Shown: in pieces, positions 13,483-29,305 of the stretch
Position numbering within the stretch: position 1 is the stretch's first letter
Layout of the letters: each line of letters opens with the position of its first letter
Origin: Paracentrotus lividus
Taxonomy: Eukaryota; Echinodermata; Echinoidea; Camarodonta; Echinidae
NCBI GenBank assembly: GCA_940671915.1
Contig: CALNVZ010002100.1
Span: 14,866,901-14,930,900 of the forward strand
Reading direction: 5' to 3'
DNA: 64,000 bases
Made by a program: the position numbers and the translations under genes
The notes under the pieces: model-generated
Databases searched by the model: none
Seen by the model: the letters and a program-made list of their open reading frames with translations, nothing else
What the model was told of the DNA's origin: nothing

Positions 13483-14085
13483 CAAAAAAAAAAAAAATTA
13501 ATACCCACACCCCCTCCCCTCCTCCCCCCCCACCCCCGCTTATCGCTCGGCCGGTGTGACATGGAAATACAATGAGTGAATGAAATCCTGGATCCGCCAC
13601 AGGTTTAAATCGAGAGGCAATGTTCATGTTTAAACATAAATTGCATTTTGGTAGTATAAGAAGTGATCACTAGATTTATTAATCTCGAATTAAAATGTAT
13701 GTATTTTACACATATTAATAACTTCCGATAATGAAAAATACTAATCACAAGCATCAGAACACTATTACAAAAGCTGTTTATATTGATTACAATTAATTCG
13801 GCAAGTTCTCTTACATGATTTATATTATAAGATTATTTGTTTTATGCATTTTGAAAAGGAAATAAATGTTACCTGAGCATGAACTTGAACTTATATACAT
13901 TATAATAAAAGATTGTGACATCAGATTAGAGGTTAGTTATTGATTGATCTGATTATTGATGGACAAAACTTTGCCCAGTTTTGGTAAAAACATGGAACAA
14001 AGTAAATCTGTCAGTCAATAGCCCTTTTAACAATACGGAAGCCTGCCGTGAAACATTTTGAACAATACAATTTTGACTAAACAAG

Positions 14086-14123
<38 letters not shown>

Positions 14124-17100
14124 TTTTTCCTTTCTTTTCTTTTCTTCAATTTTTCGGTTTCTTCTTTTTTTTTATCGGGGGGGGGGGGGGAGGGGGGGCG
14201 GTCCGGGGATACGTGCCTTTCGTGTTTTCAAAATGAGAAACAAGAAACACGCAGAAATAAATGATATTTTGGGGGTCTTTTGTAATACATTGTTACAAAG
14301 AAAATTTGATTCCACTGGTGAAAAACAGAAGAATAAAAAAAGAAAAAAAACAAAAACAAAAACAAAAAACAACGCCATGCCATTCCTCCAAATTTCTACC
14401 TTCTCTTTTATTTACAACTTTTTTCTTATATATACTAGTAGCTGACAATCCTCTACATAATATTTATATATTTCAAAATATAAATCTTGATTTTAATTAC
14501 CAAATTTAACAATTATTATCCAAATCAAGTCAAAACCAGTAAAATTAGTTGACGTGAATAAACCCATACGATGTCAACCAATCAGTGAACTATATTATTG
14601 CGCGACCGCACGACGTGCATTTAGTGCATACCTCGATAATTGGGCGAGGGCTGGTCTAAAGTAGACCGGTCTGTTCTGACGAGATTAACTTATAAAAAAT
14701 ACCGGATTTCGAACATGTTTACATCTGGGCAAGATCTCGGGGACTGTGTCGACATGATACATTTATCGTGATCAACAATTCAATCGCAAAATACGAAATT
14801 TAGGCAGATTTTCTTCGAATTGAGAGACATGTGACATCTGCTCTGCAATTTGATTTTCTGCAGATGCCATAAAACTCGGTGAGAAAACAACATATTTATT
14901 CGAATTCCGCGCTCAGATCGGGTCGGAAAACGGTACTGTTGTGTTGCATAGATGGTTCTCCGCGAATGTGCGAGCGGACATTTCGTATATTTACACGATG
15001 TGCAAATACGGACGATTTGTGTGTGTACATGCACGTAAAGTCAGCGCGGCTAGCATACCTCGAGAACCGGGCGGTGTACGGTACTTAATTTTGGAGCTGA
15101 AAAAAACCCTCAGATAAAACAACATTGACAAGGTTGCAAAATTTCCCACAAAATATGGCAGTTTGGTCCACGAGGTCAATACTAAAGTATTGACATCGTA
15201 TCATGAGTGAATCACAACATGTAACGCTAAAAAGTCGCTACCGTGGACTCTAACTTGGTTCCCCTACAACCCTTCACTACATCACATGTACATGCACATT
15301 ATTTCTACATAGACATGCACGGCAACTCAGACATGTACCGTACGTAGTGTAGTAGACTGACGAGTCTTTTTTTTTTATACTTGTGTACTTTCGCAAAGGT
15401 TGATATAAGTTACAAGCTATATATTCATACAGGAGATTTCTTGTAAATCTTTATATTTATATTAACAAATGAAAGCAATCTATATGTAAACGTTTACAGA
15501 ACTAGATTTGAACTTACGATTAAGTTGATAAATAAGGATTTTGCGAAGTATCCAACTTCTTTTGCGTGAGATTGGCACGTTGATCGGCTAGCTAAATATC
15601 AGATGTATTTTGCTAGAAAATCCTCCAGTCGTTGGACATTTTATCTATCCTACAACACTGAGAGTGTTTCTATCAAAAATTGAGATAAAACCTTTAATTG
15701 TTGAATTAAATACGGGATTTATAAGAATAGTTCGTTAAAAATCCTTTAATATATAAAGATATACGTATTTTTCTTTTATGTTGATTTAAAAAGAAATTGA
15801 CTAATCGGAAGAAAAAAAATTGATGTGCACTGGAATGAAGATATTACTCCTACGATGTGTTTAGTCTGAAAATGCAGACTTTATTAGGATCAAGCTAGGC
15901 AGATTGAGGCCCCCTTTTTTCTTTTTTTCTTTTTTTTCCCCCGCAGACGTGCCGTTAGGTCACAGATATTAGTAGGCCTCGAATTAAGGCCTAAAATCGA
16001 ATCCATAATGATACTGAACGACTTCCCACGTAGATTGCGGGGGGGGGGGGATCGAAGTCATCCTCCTTATGGCCTGTTTTAGTCCTATCCCCTCATTTTT
16101 TTTAATTTTTTTTTACTCGAGTAAGAAAAAGAAAAAAATCATATAACATGAGAATAAAAGTATAATAAAAGCCAAAATGAGTATATAGTGCCTCAAAATA
16201 TATATATACATTGTGAAATGGCTGTCAAATTAAAAAGAAAAAAAAGAAAAAAAAAGGTAAAATTTTTCTTGGGGGAGAGATATTATGTATTGATTAAATG
16301 GTCGGCCTTATGGGCTATAATTAATAATAACATAAATCAGGAACCCTAAAAAAAAACAAAAAAAAAAAACAAAAAAACAAACAAGCAAACAAACAATCAA
16401 ACGAACTAAATATCATTATGCAAAATATAAGTTGATCTTTTATTTGCTTAATATCTAAGCCCATGTTTATTTCTGACATTTTTTTTTTTGGTTGTCTTCT
16501 TCATATTCTTCGTCTTCTTTCTTTAAGGCTGATTTATGCCATTAACAATAATGGTTCTTATAGTCCATTCCAAAATATTGAATTTCTGCGCAGCCCAAGT
16601 GGTGGATCTAGCTTTTTCCCAATACCTTTTGTACATAGACCTTTTGAACGCAGCCCGCAAAAATAAGATTTTTTTTTTATTTTTATTTATTTTTTTTTTT
16701 TTTATTTATTTATTTTTTTGCTTGTCAATTCTTGGGGACCGCTCGTTCGGACGACCTGACCCTACCCCTATACGAAGTATGTTTGAAACTTGATGACGGC
16801 CGCAGACCGAAAATTTTTCAACACCTTTCCCCCCACTTCAAATATTGGGGAGGGGTGCAAGGGGGCAATCGTTGCCCCACAGCGGAACGCTCAATTTCTT
16901 TCAATGCTATTTGTTTTGTTTGTTTTTTTTTTTTTTTATATAGGCATTTATCTTTAATTCATGAATTCTGCATAAGCCTTCTTTTGTTATCCATTACATT
17001 AGTAAACTAAAAAAAAAAAAAAGGGGGGGGCTGGGTGCCTATTAGGAAATAGTAAACTGCCAGTGAAATTTAAACTGCTACGGCCTTTGTCGCCTCCTAT

Positions 17101-17287
17101 ATTCACCAAAATCGGGATCGGCCTCCCATTCAGATACTGTACAGTCGCCGCAAATTTTTGAAATTTTCAAAAATCACTCACGACCCAAATTATGATGCAC
17201 GACTGAGAGGACTATCACGAACCTAAAGGCGACAGGCCGCCATCAGGTAGAAAACACTCGATCGCCTGTGTCAGTCGCAAGGACAAG

Positions 17288-19399
17288 ATAGTCCAGGCTA
17301 GAGACCATGTAACCTTGTTTTTTGATATATACAATGTTTTTTGATGGTTCTTTGTCAATTCGAGGGTGCTGATTCCAAATCCGATGGGTGCCAGACGCGA
17401 AACCTTGAGCATTTTTCACAAATCGCGAAAATTCAAAATGGCCGCCAAGATGGCCGCCAAAATATGAAAATGAGTATTCCAATGGTATTTATGAAGTTGT
17501 TTTGGTGATTTCTTGTCAATTCGAGGGTGCTGATTCCAAATGCGCTGAGTGCTAGCCGTGAAACCTCGTGGATTTTATGCAAATCGCTAAAATTCAAAAT
17601 GGCTGCCAAAATGGCCGCCAAAACTGGAAATCAGTATTCCTAGGGTATTTCTGAGATTGTTTTGGTGGTTTCTTATCAATTCGAGGGTGCTGATTCCAAA
17701 TTCAATGAGTGCCAGTCGCGAAACCCAACAGATTTTACGCAAATCGCAAAAATTCAAAATGGCCGCCAAAACTGGAAATCAGTATTCCAAGGGTATTTTG
17801 GGGGTTGTTTTGGTGGTTTCTTATCAATTCGAGGGTGCTGATTCCAAATTCAATGAGTGCCAGTCGCGAAACCCAACAGATTTTACGCAAATCGCTAAAA
17901 TTCAAAATGGCTGCCATAATGGGCGCCCAATTGACAATGCGTATTATATGGGTATATTGCAAGATGGTTCCTTGCCAATTCGAAGGCGCCGATTCCAAAT
18001 CCGATGAGTAGGCTACCAGCCACAAAACCCTACAGGATTTATGAACACCGCTAAAATTGTCTTCCTTAAAAATTAAAATGTGTATTATTTCAGAGGTTTT
18101 TTAGTGGTTTCTTGTCAATTTGAGGGTTCTGATTCCAAATCCGATGAGTGACAATCGTGAAACCCCGCTAAATCCAAAACGGCCGCCAAGTGAAATAAGG
18201 AGTGCATTTAATTGTTATCTAATTATTTTAAATATATATTTTTTTCAATTGAGAATGCCGATTCAAAATCTGATGAGTTAGAGGCACAAAAACCTCAGCA
18301 TTTTTGCGCAAATCGTCAATATTATCCGAGGTTATTTTCATATTAAGCTTCTTGTCAAGTTCATGGCTCTGATTCAAACTTCGATGGGTATACCTTTCAG
18401 GGAAACCTTGGGATTTTTTTAACGCAAATGACATAAGCGGGTGAAAACGGCCGACAGTCATGAAAAAGGCTTATCAATTCCAAATGAAAGGAAATTCGTG
18501 AAAATACCTACTTCATCGATATTTCTTACGTTATCTAGTGATTCTTGTCAGTTTAAGGGTAGGCTCTAGGCCTACTCAAAATTACGAGAGTCCTAGAAAT
18601 AGAACATTTACCATTTTACGGATAGCAAAATGAGTCATATGATTCAATCTTGGATTTTTTATTTGTTTTTTTCATATTGTATATCGCTTTTATGTTTTGT
18701 AAGACATGCAAACGTATATTCATATCTCACTGCACTATTACAGACATAAAACATTTTTTTAAATAATTTAAACACTTGGTTAGTGAGTGATCCTGACATA
18801 AAAAAAAAATATTCTTGGATTTTTTCCCCCGACAGAATAGAGGCTGTAAATGAAATACTGGGCTTCCTTTATTAACCCGTTCATGGTTTATTGAACAACA
18901 GGAGACACTTTACATAAACTAAATGATCAAACACGACTAAAAAAAACATAATTGTTCTGACTAGATGCACGATATAGGCGTACATCTTATACATGTCAGT
19001 GGCGGATCCAAGGGGGCGGAGGGTGGGGGCAACCCCGTAAGATCGGAAGAATAATATAAAAATTCATTCCTTTTGTACACCAACCTTTGTTTATTTTGTC
19101 AGCGCTCCCCTTGACTTTATCCTACCCCTATAGGTAATGGTGACTTTCTTGAAGGCCGAATGCCAAAAAAGAATTGACAACTGAGAGAATTATTTTGATA
19201 AGGAAAAGAATCATGTTTGGAGAGCATTTTCATGTGATGGTGGGGGAGCCTCAATGGTTCAATGCTGGTAGCACGGTTAGCTTGGGACCCTATTACAGTA
19301 AATGGCCAAAAGAGTCTCATAACTTATTATTGGCAATGTATGGCCATATAATAGATTTTACATGACTTGCCATTTCTTTCCACTTTTCTTTTTCTCTTT

Positions 19400-19442
<43 letters not shown>

Positions 19443-20072
19443 TTGTTGTTGTCCTGTGTATTTTTGTTGTTGGTACTCATCAGATGTGGAATCAGCGCCT
19501 TCGAATTGGCAAGAAACCACAAAAAACCTTGAGATATACCAATAGAATTCGCATTTTCAATTGGGCGCCCATTATGGCAGCCATTTTGAATTTTAGCGAT
19601 TTGCATAAAATCTGTTGGGTTTCGCGGTTGGCACTCATCGAATTTGGAATCAGCACGTTCAAATTGATAAGAAACCACCAAAACAACCTCCAAAATACCC
19701 GTGGAATACCGATTTCCAGTTTTGGCGGCCATTTTGGCAGCCATATTGAATTTTAGCGATTTGCGTAAAATCCACTAGGTTTCGCGGCTAGCACTCAGAG
19801 AATTTGGAATCAGCACCCTCGAATTAACAAGAAACCACCAAAAAAACTTCATAATTACCATTGGAATACTCATTTTCATATTTTGGCGGCCATCTTGGCG
19901 GCCATTTTGAATTTTTGCGATTTGTGAAAAATGCTCAAGGTTTCGCGTCTGGCACCCATCGGATTTGGAATCAGCACCCTCGAATTGACAAAGAACCATC
20001 AAAAAACATTGTATATATCAAAAAACAAGGTTCAAATATTTTCCAATAGGGCCTAGCCTAGACTATACGGCT
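17288..20072. mobile_element. Foldback-type element with tandem-repeat arms (second copy)
   Basis: Left-arm units start at about 17,356, 17,518, 17,676, 17,825, 17,977, 18,116, 18,245 and 18,355. Spacing falls from about 162 to 110 bp as the units decay towards the centre. The inverted right arm occupies about 19,480-20,072 with four units. The terminal phrase ATAGTCCAGGCTAG (17,288 onward) recurs inverted as CTAGCCTAGACTAT near 20,052. The ATGGCGGCC/GGCCGCCAT repeats read more cleanly here than in the first copy. A T-run of 40 precedes the right arm. Confidence 0.65.
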
Positions 20073-23000
20073 TAAACACGTTAAAAGCAGAAAGCCGATT
20101 GTTTCTCGCGTTGGATCAGGAAGCTGCGGGAAACTGACGCACTTTGTTTGGAGAAGGCGCCTAACTAAATTAAAGCAGGTCATATACATCCCCGATTAAT
20201 TGATGCACCCACAGACAAAGTACCCCTTTCATTAACCAACCTCTAGGGCATGTATTATCAAATAATATTGAAGAAGATTGTGCCTACCTTGCTCCGACAT
20301 AATTATTAAAAGACAACAAAATCAAATTTATAAGAAAAAAAAAGTAGTGCCAAAAATGGCTGAGCAATTATGATTGTATAGGCCACATCCCTTCCTGAAT
20401 TATTGCGGGGAATATTACCAGCTATCGTCAGCCCTCTTTTGTTATTTGCCTAAAAACTCCTAAATCTAACACCAAACTCATCTCATGACGATTAATCTTA
20501 GGTTCTTTATATCCTTGCCCCACCTCCATATCCTAAGTTTATATTTTACGTGGACCTCATCACAAGTATGCACACTAAACAAACGAAATGAGACACAGGG
20601 TGAATATTTTCCAAAACCAGTTGGTATATATTTGAATACTTGTCCATAACACGAGTGCTGGTTAAGCATGTGTACTTTACCTTTATTTGCACCATTGCTA
20701 ACTCCACTAAAACAATTTTTTATAAAATCATTTTTTTTTTCCAAACTAAACGAAAGATAAAACAATCACAATTGCAAGTATAAAACAAAGGGAACGAGAT
20801 AATTACAGGAGATGCACAAACTTTTAACATTGCCATTATCCCTTTTCGATCATAATAGCTCCTGCGATTTCTATATTTTGTCTCCTAATAAGTTAAAGCT
20901 TCATAAACCACAGTGAAAGTTTTTCATTTTCAATCTAGAGTACTGCCATAAACATTTGGACATAATTACAGGCAAACAATACTAATTTTCATTACAATAG
21001 AGTAGACACTGATTCTATAGAAACCTTCCAATCATAATTTATTATGCAATTTAATATCAATGTCTTCTCTATAGCCACAGACTCTGATTCTAGAATTTTG
21101 ATTGCGATAGAAATAACGGAAGGAGAAGGATTCGGCCAGAAACAAAAAGAAAAACAATCTTTAAAAATTTGTTCACAGTAATGCTCAACTATATTCACTC
21201 GAATTCCATAATTATATCTATATATATATAATATTTACATATACATACACACATAATAATAATGTCAAATAAATATCAGAAACGCCTCCCTTATTAAGAT
21301 TACATATTTACAAAAAGGTATATGTATACACGGGACGTTCACACCCATATTAATTTCCATTTACATGTAAAAACGGTCATAGTAAAATGCTATAATACGA
21401 ATACAAACAATACGACTCTCTTACACACAGCATTATTTAATATCATAATTTTCCGAGACGAAAATCACCATCGCCTCAAAATCTGACAAGGAAGGGAAAT
21501 TTTTCTTTTTCATAATTCATTTGAAGTGATTTTATACCTAAAAAAATGATTTTCTTTTTTTTTTTCATTGACTATTTTCCAACCAATATCGTAACAATTC
21601 TAAAACGATATCAAACTCAGTATAAAATTGCCTTTACAGCATTGAGGTCGATATATTGTGTGTGAGTGTGTGTTTGTGTGTTTGGGGGGGGGGTCCCAAA
21701 ATATATTAGGAGTTCAAAATTCGAAATTGGGGGGGAGTCATGTTTATTCTTTTAATTTAGGGACACTATTGGACAATTCCGGGCATAGCGTCACAGACAA
21801 AACATTTCTTGTTTCATCCAAAGACATACTTTTTAGTGTATGACCATAAAATGGATGTCAAATAGAAAGAATTGTTAGGCATTAGTCACATTTTTTGGAT
21901 GAAAAAAAATAATAAATAAAAAATAAAAGTCTTTGTCATTGACACTTGTCTGATTAATGTCGTAAAAAGACTGTTCTGAAAACAAATGCAAACACGTATA
22001 AAATTGCCTTGCTACGCAATTATGGACAGTTTAAATTACGAAAAGCATTGATTACTAACTTATCATCGATTTTTGTTTATTTGATTACTTTCCGTATCAA
22101 CTAAAAGGTAGGTTATGAATATATTTGTCGTTTTTAAAATCATCACAATATTTGGACCAAATTAATTTAAAAATTCGGGTCGTAAAAACTTTTAACGCAA
22201 TGATTAAAAACGATTTATAACATGTCTTATTATCATGATTATACAGAAAGGTGTGCACCGTTTCCGTCGCACCATTTCAATATAATTATACTTATAAAAT
22301 GTATCACTAAATGTAATTCACGTTCAAATTAATTTCATTTTACAAACTGCATATACCATAGAAACATTATTAGCAATGATATTTTGTTCAACATTTGCAC
22401 TACTAATGCCTCATATACTGCTCACAGCGAAAGATGGTTCGAGAAATCATTTAAAATGGGGGAAACCGTTCCAGAATATGATTGTTATTATGAAATTAAC
22501 TTAATTTTTTTCTTTACATTTGCACCAAAAAAGAAAGGGTTTATTTTTTTCTACAGTATTCTTTGCAAAAACGGCAAGACTCGTTTATATCAAAGTGAAT
22601 TCTCCATTCATGAAAGAGTACGAGAGAATGTCGAAAACGAATATAAATGAATGATAAATAATAGGGTTAATAATGTAAAAGAAATTTGTGAACATAGCAA
22701 AGTCAAGAATAAGGTCAGGAGGAATTTGATTTTGAATATTTAATCTCATGATCATTTTCGAAATCATTTTGAAAAATTAAAAAAATTCACTACAAATTAG
22801 TTCCCTTCGCATAAACTTTAAAAATGCCAATACAGTTCAGGTAATATATATTTAATCGTCATTACAATGTTTTAATGTATATCATTTTTTTTAAGCAAAA
22901 TGAATTCACTTACATACCATTTTGTTCAGCACACCAATATTATAACCAAGCAGTAAAACACATAAAGGGGAGGACGGAATATACATGAAATAAAGCCTGT

Positions 23001-24780
23001 TAGTTATACCGCAGATAGTGATAACATCTCAAACAGTTACTAGTTACATGCTACTGGTTTAAATCCATATTTTTTAAAAATTTGTATGATAATTAAGATA
23101 CAATACGATTAAAGCTTGTCCCAAGACGACTTTGCTTGTGTGCGTATAAACCGTTACATTGTCCTACATCATGTACGTATCAACATGATTGAAATATGTC
23201 AACCCGCAAAGAAAACAAATTGTTCAAGTTATTGGTGAGTCGGTTTGATAATGTCATGCAAGACAAAGTTGACAGGTTCTGAGGTTAAGCTTGCATCAAA
23301 AGTTTATTTTATTTATTTGCTGAGTGTATTTGAAATATGTAAGTAGAGTTACCAGATTATAATCTCAAAATCATAATATCCAGTAATGTATATATTTCTA
23401 AACATTTCTGTACATTAATTTTGGTGAGATCAGTTTAATCTATTTATTATGATTTTGTGGCACAATTCATTCTTAGCACGATAATATTTCATTCAGATTC
23501 ATGCAGTAGAACAATGCATGACACGTCATAATAGCTAAAGTCAATGTAGTACATTCATACTACCAGATGTATTAATAACAAGTACAAGTCCTATATACTT
23601 ATTATTATTATTTTTTTTACACACTATTCACAATTTGGCATCGAAGACGATGCACTTCACTGGCTATGGTACACATTTTGGTCAAAACTGCCGTAAAGTG
23701 TATGCAATCGTACACATGTTTTTTTTTTCACAATAAGGCTTAGACAAACATATTGTTTTTGAGAGAAAATTCACACAGAAGAAGAATATAGTAGTATACA
23801 TAATTTGTGAGTATGCGTGTTTCAATGAGCAACACAACATAAATTGGAGAAAACATTGAACACAGAATAAAAACAGATTGAAGAATGTCTGTTCTTCCGA
23901 GAAACAAACATAGCAGGTACTGAAATAAAGACTTTAAAACGCTTAAAAAAGAGACTCTCAATGAATACGTTTTCTAATATATCCAAGTAACTTTCCCGAT
24001 AATTTTACCACAGTGTAAATAATCTACGCTAAGATTGAAGTAAACAAATAAGGAACAGAATACTTAATTATGAATCGCTCGAAAGGGATCACTGTCTACA
24101 CAAGTCATTTTAAGCGATGAATATGAACCAATACGGGTCTACGCAGTTCATAATAATTTTCATTAATCATATTATCATCTTACTGACAGGAGAATACATA
24201 AACATCAAACCTGTAAATCATTTGACAAAAACACACTTATTTAATAGTACTTGCACATGTCCTGGTCTATAGTCTAATTATACACGATAAGGTCAACAGC
24301 GTTTCATAATACTTAAATGCAGCATTCTCAATTTGTAAGTGTGGTGTGGTGATTACTTTTTAATTTAAATTCTTCTTCTTTTGTCTTTTAAAGAATTCTT
24401 ATCATGATCCTAACTGGATTCAGAATCATTTTTTCGCTGGTTCGTAAATTTGGCTAAAACCCCCACACGAAACCCAAACGCTTTATTTTCATTAACATCA
24501 CAGAACAAAACGGGATTAAATGAAATATTTTTCTTTGTTCTTTGCTCACCCTGTATACAGAACGAGTCGAAAAAATGTCCCACCATGTTGAAAATGTCTG
24601 GTGAGAAGTAATCAAGGGTTTTATGATATGTCTTGGTAGAGTCATCCTCCTAGCATCTGTTGTTTTCCTTTTCATTTGAATCATTGCACGCATGACTCAA
24701 TCAAAACTATTCTTCAGAAGACAGAAAAATGTCACTTGCGCCAAGTGGCTGGGTGAAGAATAAATAAATTTAGAATGTAT
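20073..24780. other. Unassigned AT-rich non-coding stretch (second copy)
   Basis: Counterpart of 7,843-12,650. No recognisable gene, RNA or transposon end. A TG-rich patch lies near 21,655-21,682. The longest open frames are under 100 codons and are not shared with the first copy. Confidence 0.6.
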
Positions 24781-24784
24781 TAAT

Positions 24785-25660
24785 TATGTACACGCACAGA
24801 CATACACTTACACTTACACAAATCAAATACACACCCACACCCTCACCACACACATCCACATACCCCCAGACACATACATTCGCACGCCTACACACCTACA
24901 CATACCCTCATTTACACATACACAAACCAAATACACACTTACACCACACACACCCACATACCCCCACACACTACAAGATCCGCACGCACACACACCTCAC
25001 AATACCTCATTTAAACATACACAAACCAAATACACACCACACCCTCTTCAAAACACACCCACATACCCCCATGCATACAGACGCATGAACACCACAGCGC
25101 ACACTACGCCTCATTTAAACATACACAAACCAAATATACACCCACACCCTCTTCAAACACACCCACATACCCCCATGCATACAGACGCATGAACACACAG
25201 CCACACATACCCTCATTTACACATACACAAACCAAATACACACCCACACCCTGACAACACACACCCACATACCCCACATACACACACATACAGACGCACA
25301 CACCCTATCTCATCACACCAGCACACAAACAAATACACAATCCAAACCCTCATCAAACACACACACATACACACACACACACACACACACATGTACACAC
25401 AGACGCACATACCCTATCTATCTACACCATCTACACCAGCACACAAGCCAACACATACCCTCATTTACACATACACAAACCAAATACACACCCACACCCT
25501 GACAACACACACCCACATACCCCACATACACACACACATACAGACGCACACACCCTATCTCATCCACACCAGCACACAAACAAATACACATTCAAACCCT
25601 CATCAAACACCCACACACACACACACACACACCCACACACCCTCTCACTCACACTCGCAA
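24785..25660. repeat. CA-rich minisatellite, about 102-bp units
   Basis: The phrase CCCTCATTTA followed by ACATACACAAACCAAAT recurs near 24,906, 25,006, 25,110, 25,212 and 25,458. Basic units are about 102 bp, with a longer repeat of about 248 bp in the right half. Pure (CA)n lies at about 25,366-25,391 and 25,610-25,632. G is almost absent from this strand. Apparent reading frames are simple-repeat artefacts. Confidence 0.85.
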
Positions 25661-25809
25661 ACATTGTTAGGGTATTAATATGTGCCAAACATTGACATTC
25701 AAAACAATGACAGTCTTGGTAAATGAAACATTAATGCTTAATCAGAAAAGGGGAAATGTTATTGTGAATTGTTCAGTGTTTTTGTGGGTGCTTGTGTAAT
25801 GATACGCGT

Positions 25810-25925
25810 GTTTTTTTTTTTTTTTTTTTTGTTTGTTTTGTTTGTTTTTTTGTTTTGTTTGTTTTTTTTGTTTTTTTGTTTTTTTTGGGGGGGGGAGGAT
25901 GTGTGGGTGTGGGTATGTGTGTTTG
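25810..25925. repeat. T-rich then G/TG-rich low-complexity tract
   Basis: A run of about 22 T, then TTTG/TTTTG repeats, a G-run at about 25,887-25,895 and TG-rich sequence. Simple repeat only. Confidence 0.8.
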
Positions 25926-26555
25926 TCATGTATATGGTACGCATATTCCTTTCAACATTTCGTTGTAATCCATCGACTAGGCACAATTGAGATTCTACAG
26001 TCTTCTGAAGTCTGTTTCTCAGTCATGAGTGGAAATATCCAAATGAAAAGATATCAACAAATGCTGAAACCCTTGAATGAATGTTCATGCTTCAAACAAG
26101 TTAACTTCAAAATGATGGAACATTCTTTCTTTGACTCACTCTATATAGAATAATTCCTTCTCTACAAATTTGAGAGAATTAAACTGTATCGGCTAAACCT
26201 TTTCTATACAAGAATTTTGTTTCACACGCATATCTAAAACGAAGCATTCCATAAACTTTTCTGATAATACAAAATGGATACAGCTATATTATGTTATTTT
26301 ACCTATATATAAATGAATTTTGCTGTTAACCTCAATCGAAAAAAATCTAATAATTGTCAGTTATTCTCTCATTATTCTAATTCATACTCCAAAAATTTAC
26401 ATGTTAACAACATACAGGCAATTTCTTCTATACAAGAACACATTTTCTATTTTTACACGAAATAAAGAAGCGATCAATTGTCGTCGGAAGCATTTTTCAT
26501 AAAACTAAATTTCGATTGTCTGGCTGTCAATGGAGGGTAGTCAGTCCCATGTGTG
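25926..26555 (-). other. Region downstream of the cyclase stop codon
   Basis: This should hold the 3' UTR or 3' flank of the minus-strand guanylate cyclase. I saw no clear AATAAA signal on the minus strand within the first few hundred bases, so the transcript end is not placed. No other feature recognised. Confidence 0.35.
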
Positions 26556-26734
26556 TCAGAATATGTGCGGGATTAAACAGAAGATATCTCGCGCGCGAGC
26601 AGGCGGGGTCTGTGGAATGACGTCAGAGCTGAATCTCTTGGTTATTTGAGATCGCAGATGCCATTTGTCCCTCAGTTCTCCTTCAACCAGAAAGCGTTCC
26701 GCGTAACCTTTGCCCTGGATATGGCAAATATCAC
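26556..26734 (-). CDS. Guanylate cyclase, last coding exon
   Basis: Acceptor TTTTTAG at 26,735-26,741, then 2 bases completing a split Gly codon, 58 codons and a TGA at 26,556-26,558. It reads GDICHIQGKGYAERFLVEGE. Family members here have a Gly-Asp/Glu-Ile then an I-K-G-K-G stretch followed by TYWL and Gly-Glu, so GKG and the Gly-Glu are kept but TYWL is replaced by RFLV. The following tail of about 38 residues (ending CLIPHIF) is not conserved. The length of 179 bp (2 + 177) keeps phase 1 with the exon before it. The divergence of the TYWL position is unusual and may reflect relaxed constraint. I am fairly sure of the identity because of position, strand, splice site and GKG. Confidence 0.65.
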
Positions 26735-28681
<1,947 letters not shown>

Positions 28682-29305
28682 TTATAATCTCTTTCCGGCA
28701 GAATGTCAAAGTTAAAGGGGTGTAATGTTTAATATTTTAGTCATATAAAATTATTATAAGTATTATCACAGAGGTTATTAAGTTTTGTGGCTATAAACTC
28801 TAAATTATCTTACATCAGACTTCAACTTGACATACACAGTAGCGGACTTTATAATGATTTCCATTTGCAATCTTATTGCACACTATTATTTCCTTTTATC
28901 GATTTTGCTTCAACAACACCAATAAACTATATTTTACAAATTTTGTTTTAGTTCAGCCGTCTGTAATCCGTTCTTTCACATTTGCTTATTTTACCATGCT
29001 ATTCTTGTAACTATTCCTTCATCTTTACATTGAATCCAACTTGGCCTTCCGCCGGTGATGTTCAGTCTCAATAAAAAACATTTTATTTCATAATGAACTA
29101 ATAGTTCTCATAGTTCTCTTATAGTTTTCATTCTGAAAATTCATGTTACAATGTTTTCTTAGTATATCTTACTAGTTTTGTAAAAACTGTGTTTTATAAC
29201 TATCTCAATTATTATGATTATATCTGTAAACGCGGTGTTTTACTATGGATGTGTATAAAATCATAATATGTAACATAGGCTTTTGACCTTGGTTGATGAT
29301 TATCT

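Larger units (their letters stand above)
13483..25560 (+). repeat. 12.1-kb block, second copy (probable assembly duplicate)
   Basis: Second copy of 1,243-13,457. It starts immediately after the gap at the poly(A) run equivalent to position 1,243 and ends where the first copy ran out, inside the CA-rich minisatellite; unique sequence resumes after about 25,665. It contains equivalents of every landmark in the first copy, including the composite homopolymer tract (14,085-14,205), the foldback element (17,288-20,072) and the terminus motif (about 19,002). It differs by many small indels, and neither copy is consistently the cleaner one. Confidence 0.9.

Noticed and set aside
12603..13627. Cys/Val-rich and Thr/His-rich frames over the CA array and the gap
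   Set aside because: Simple-repeat translations, some crossing the N gap.
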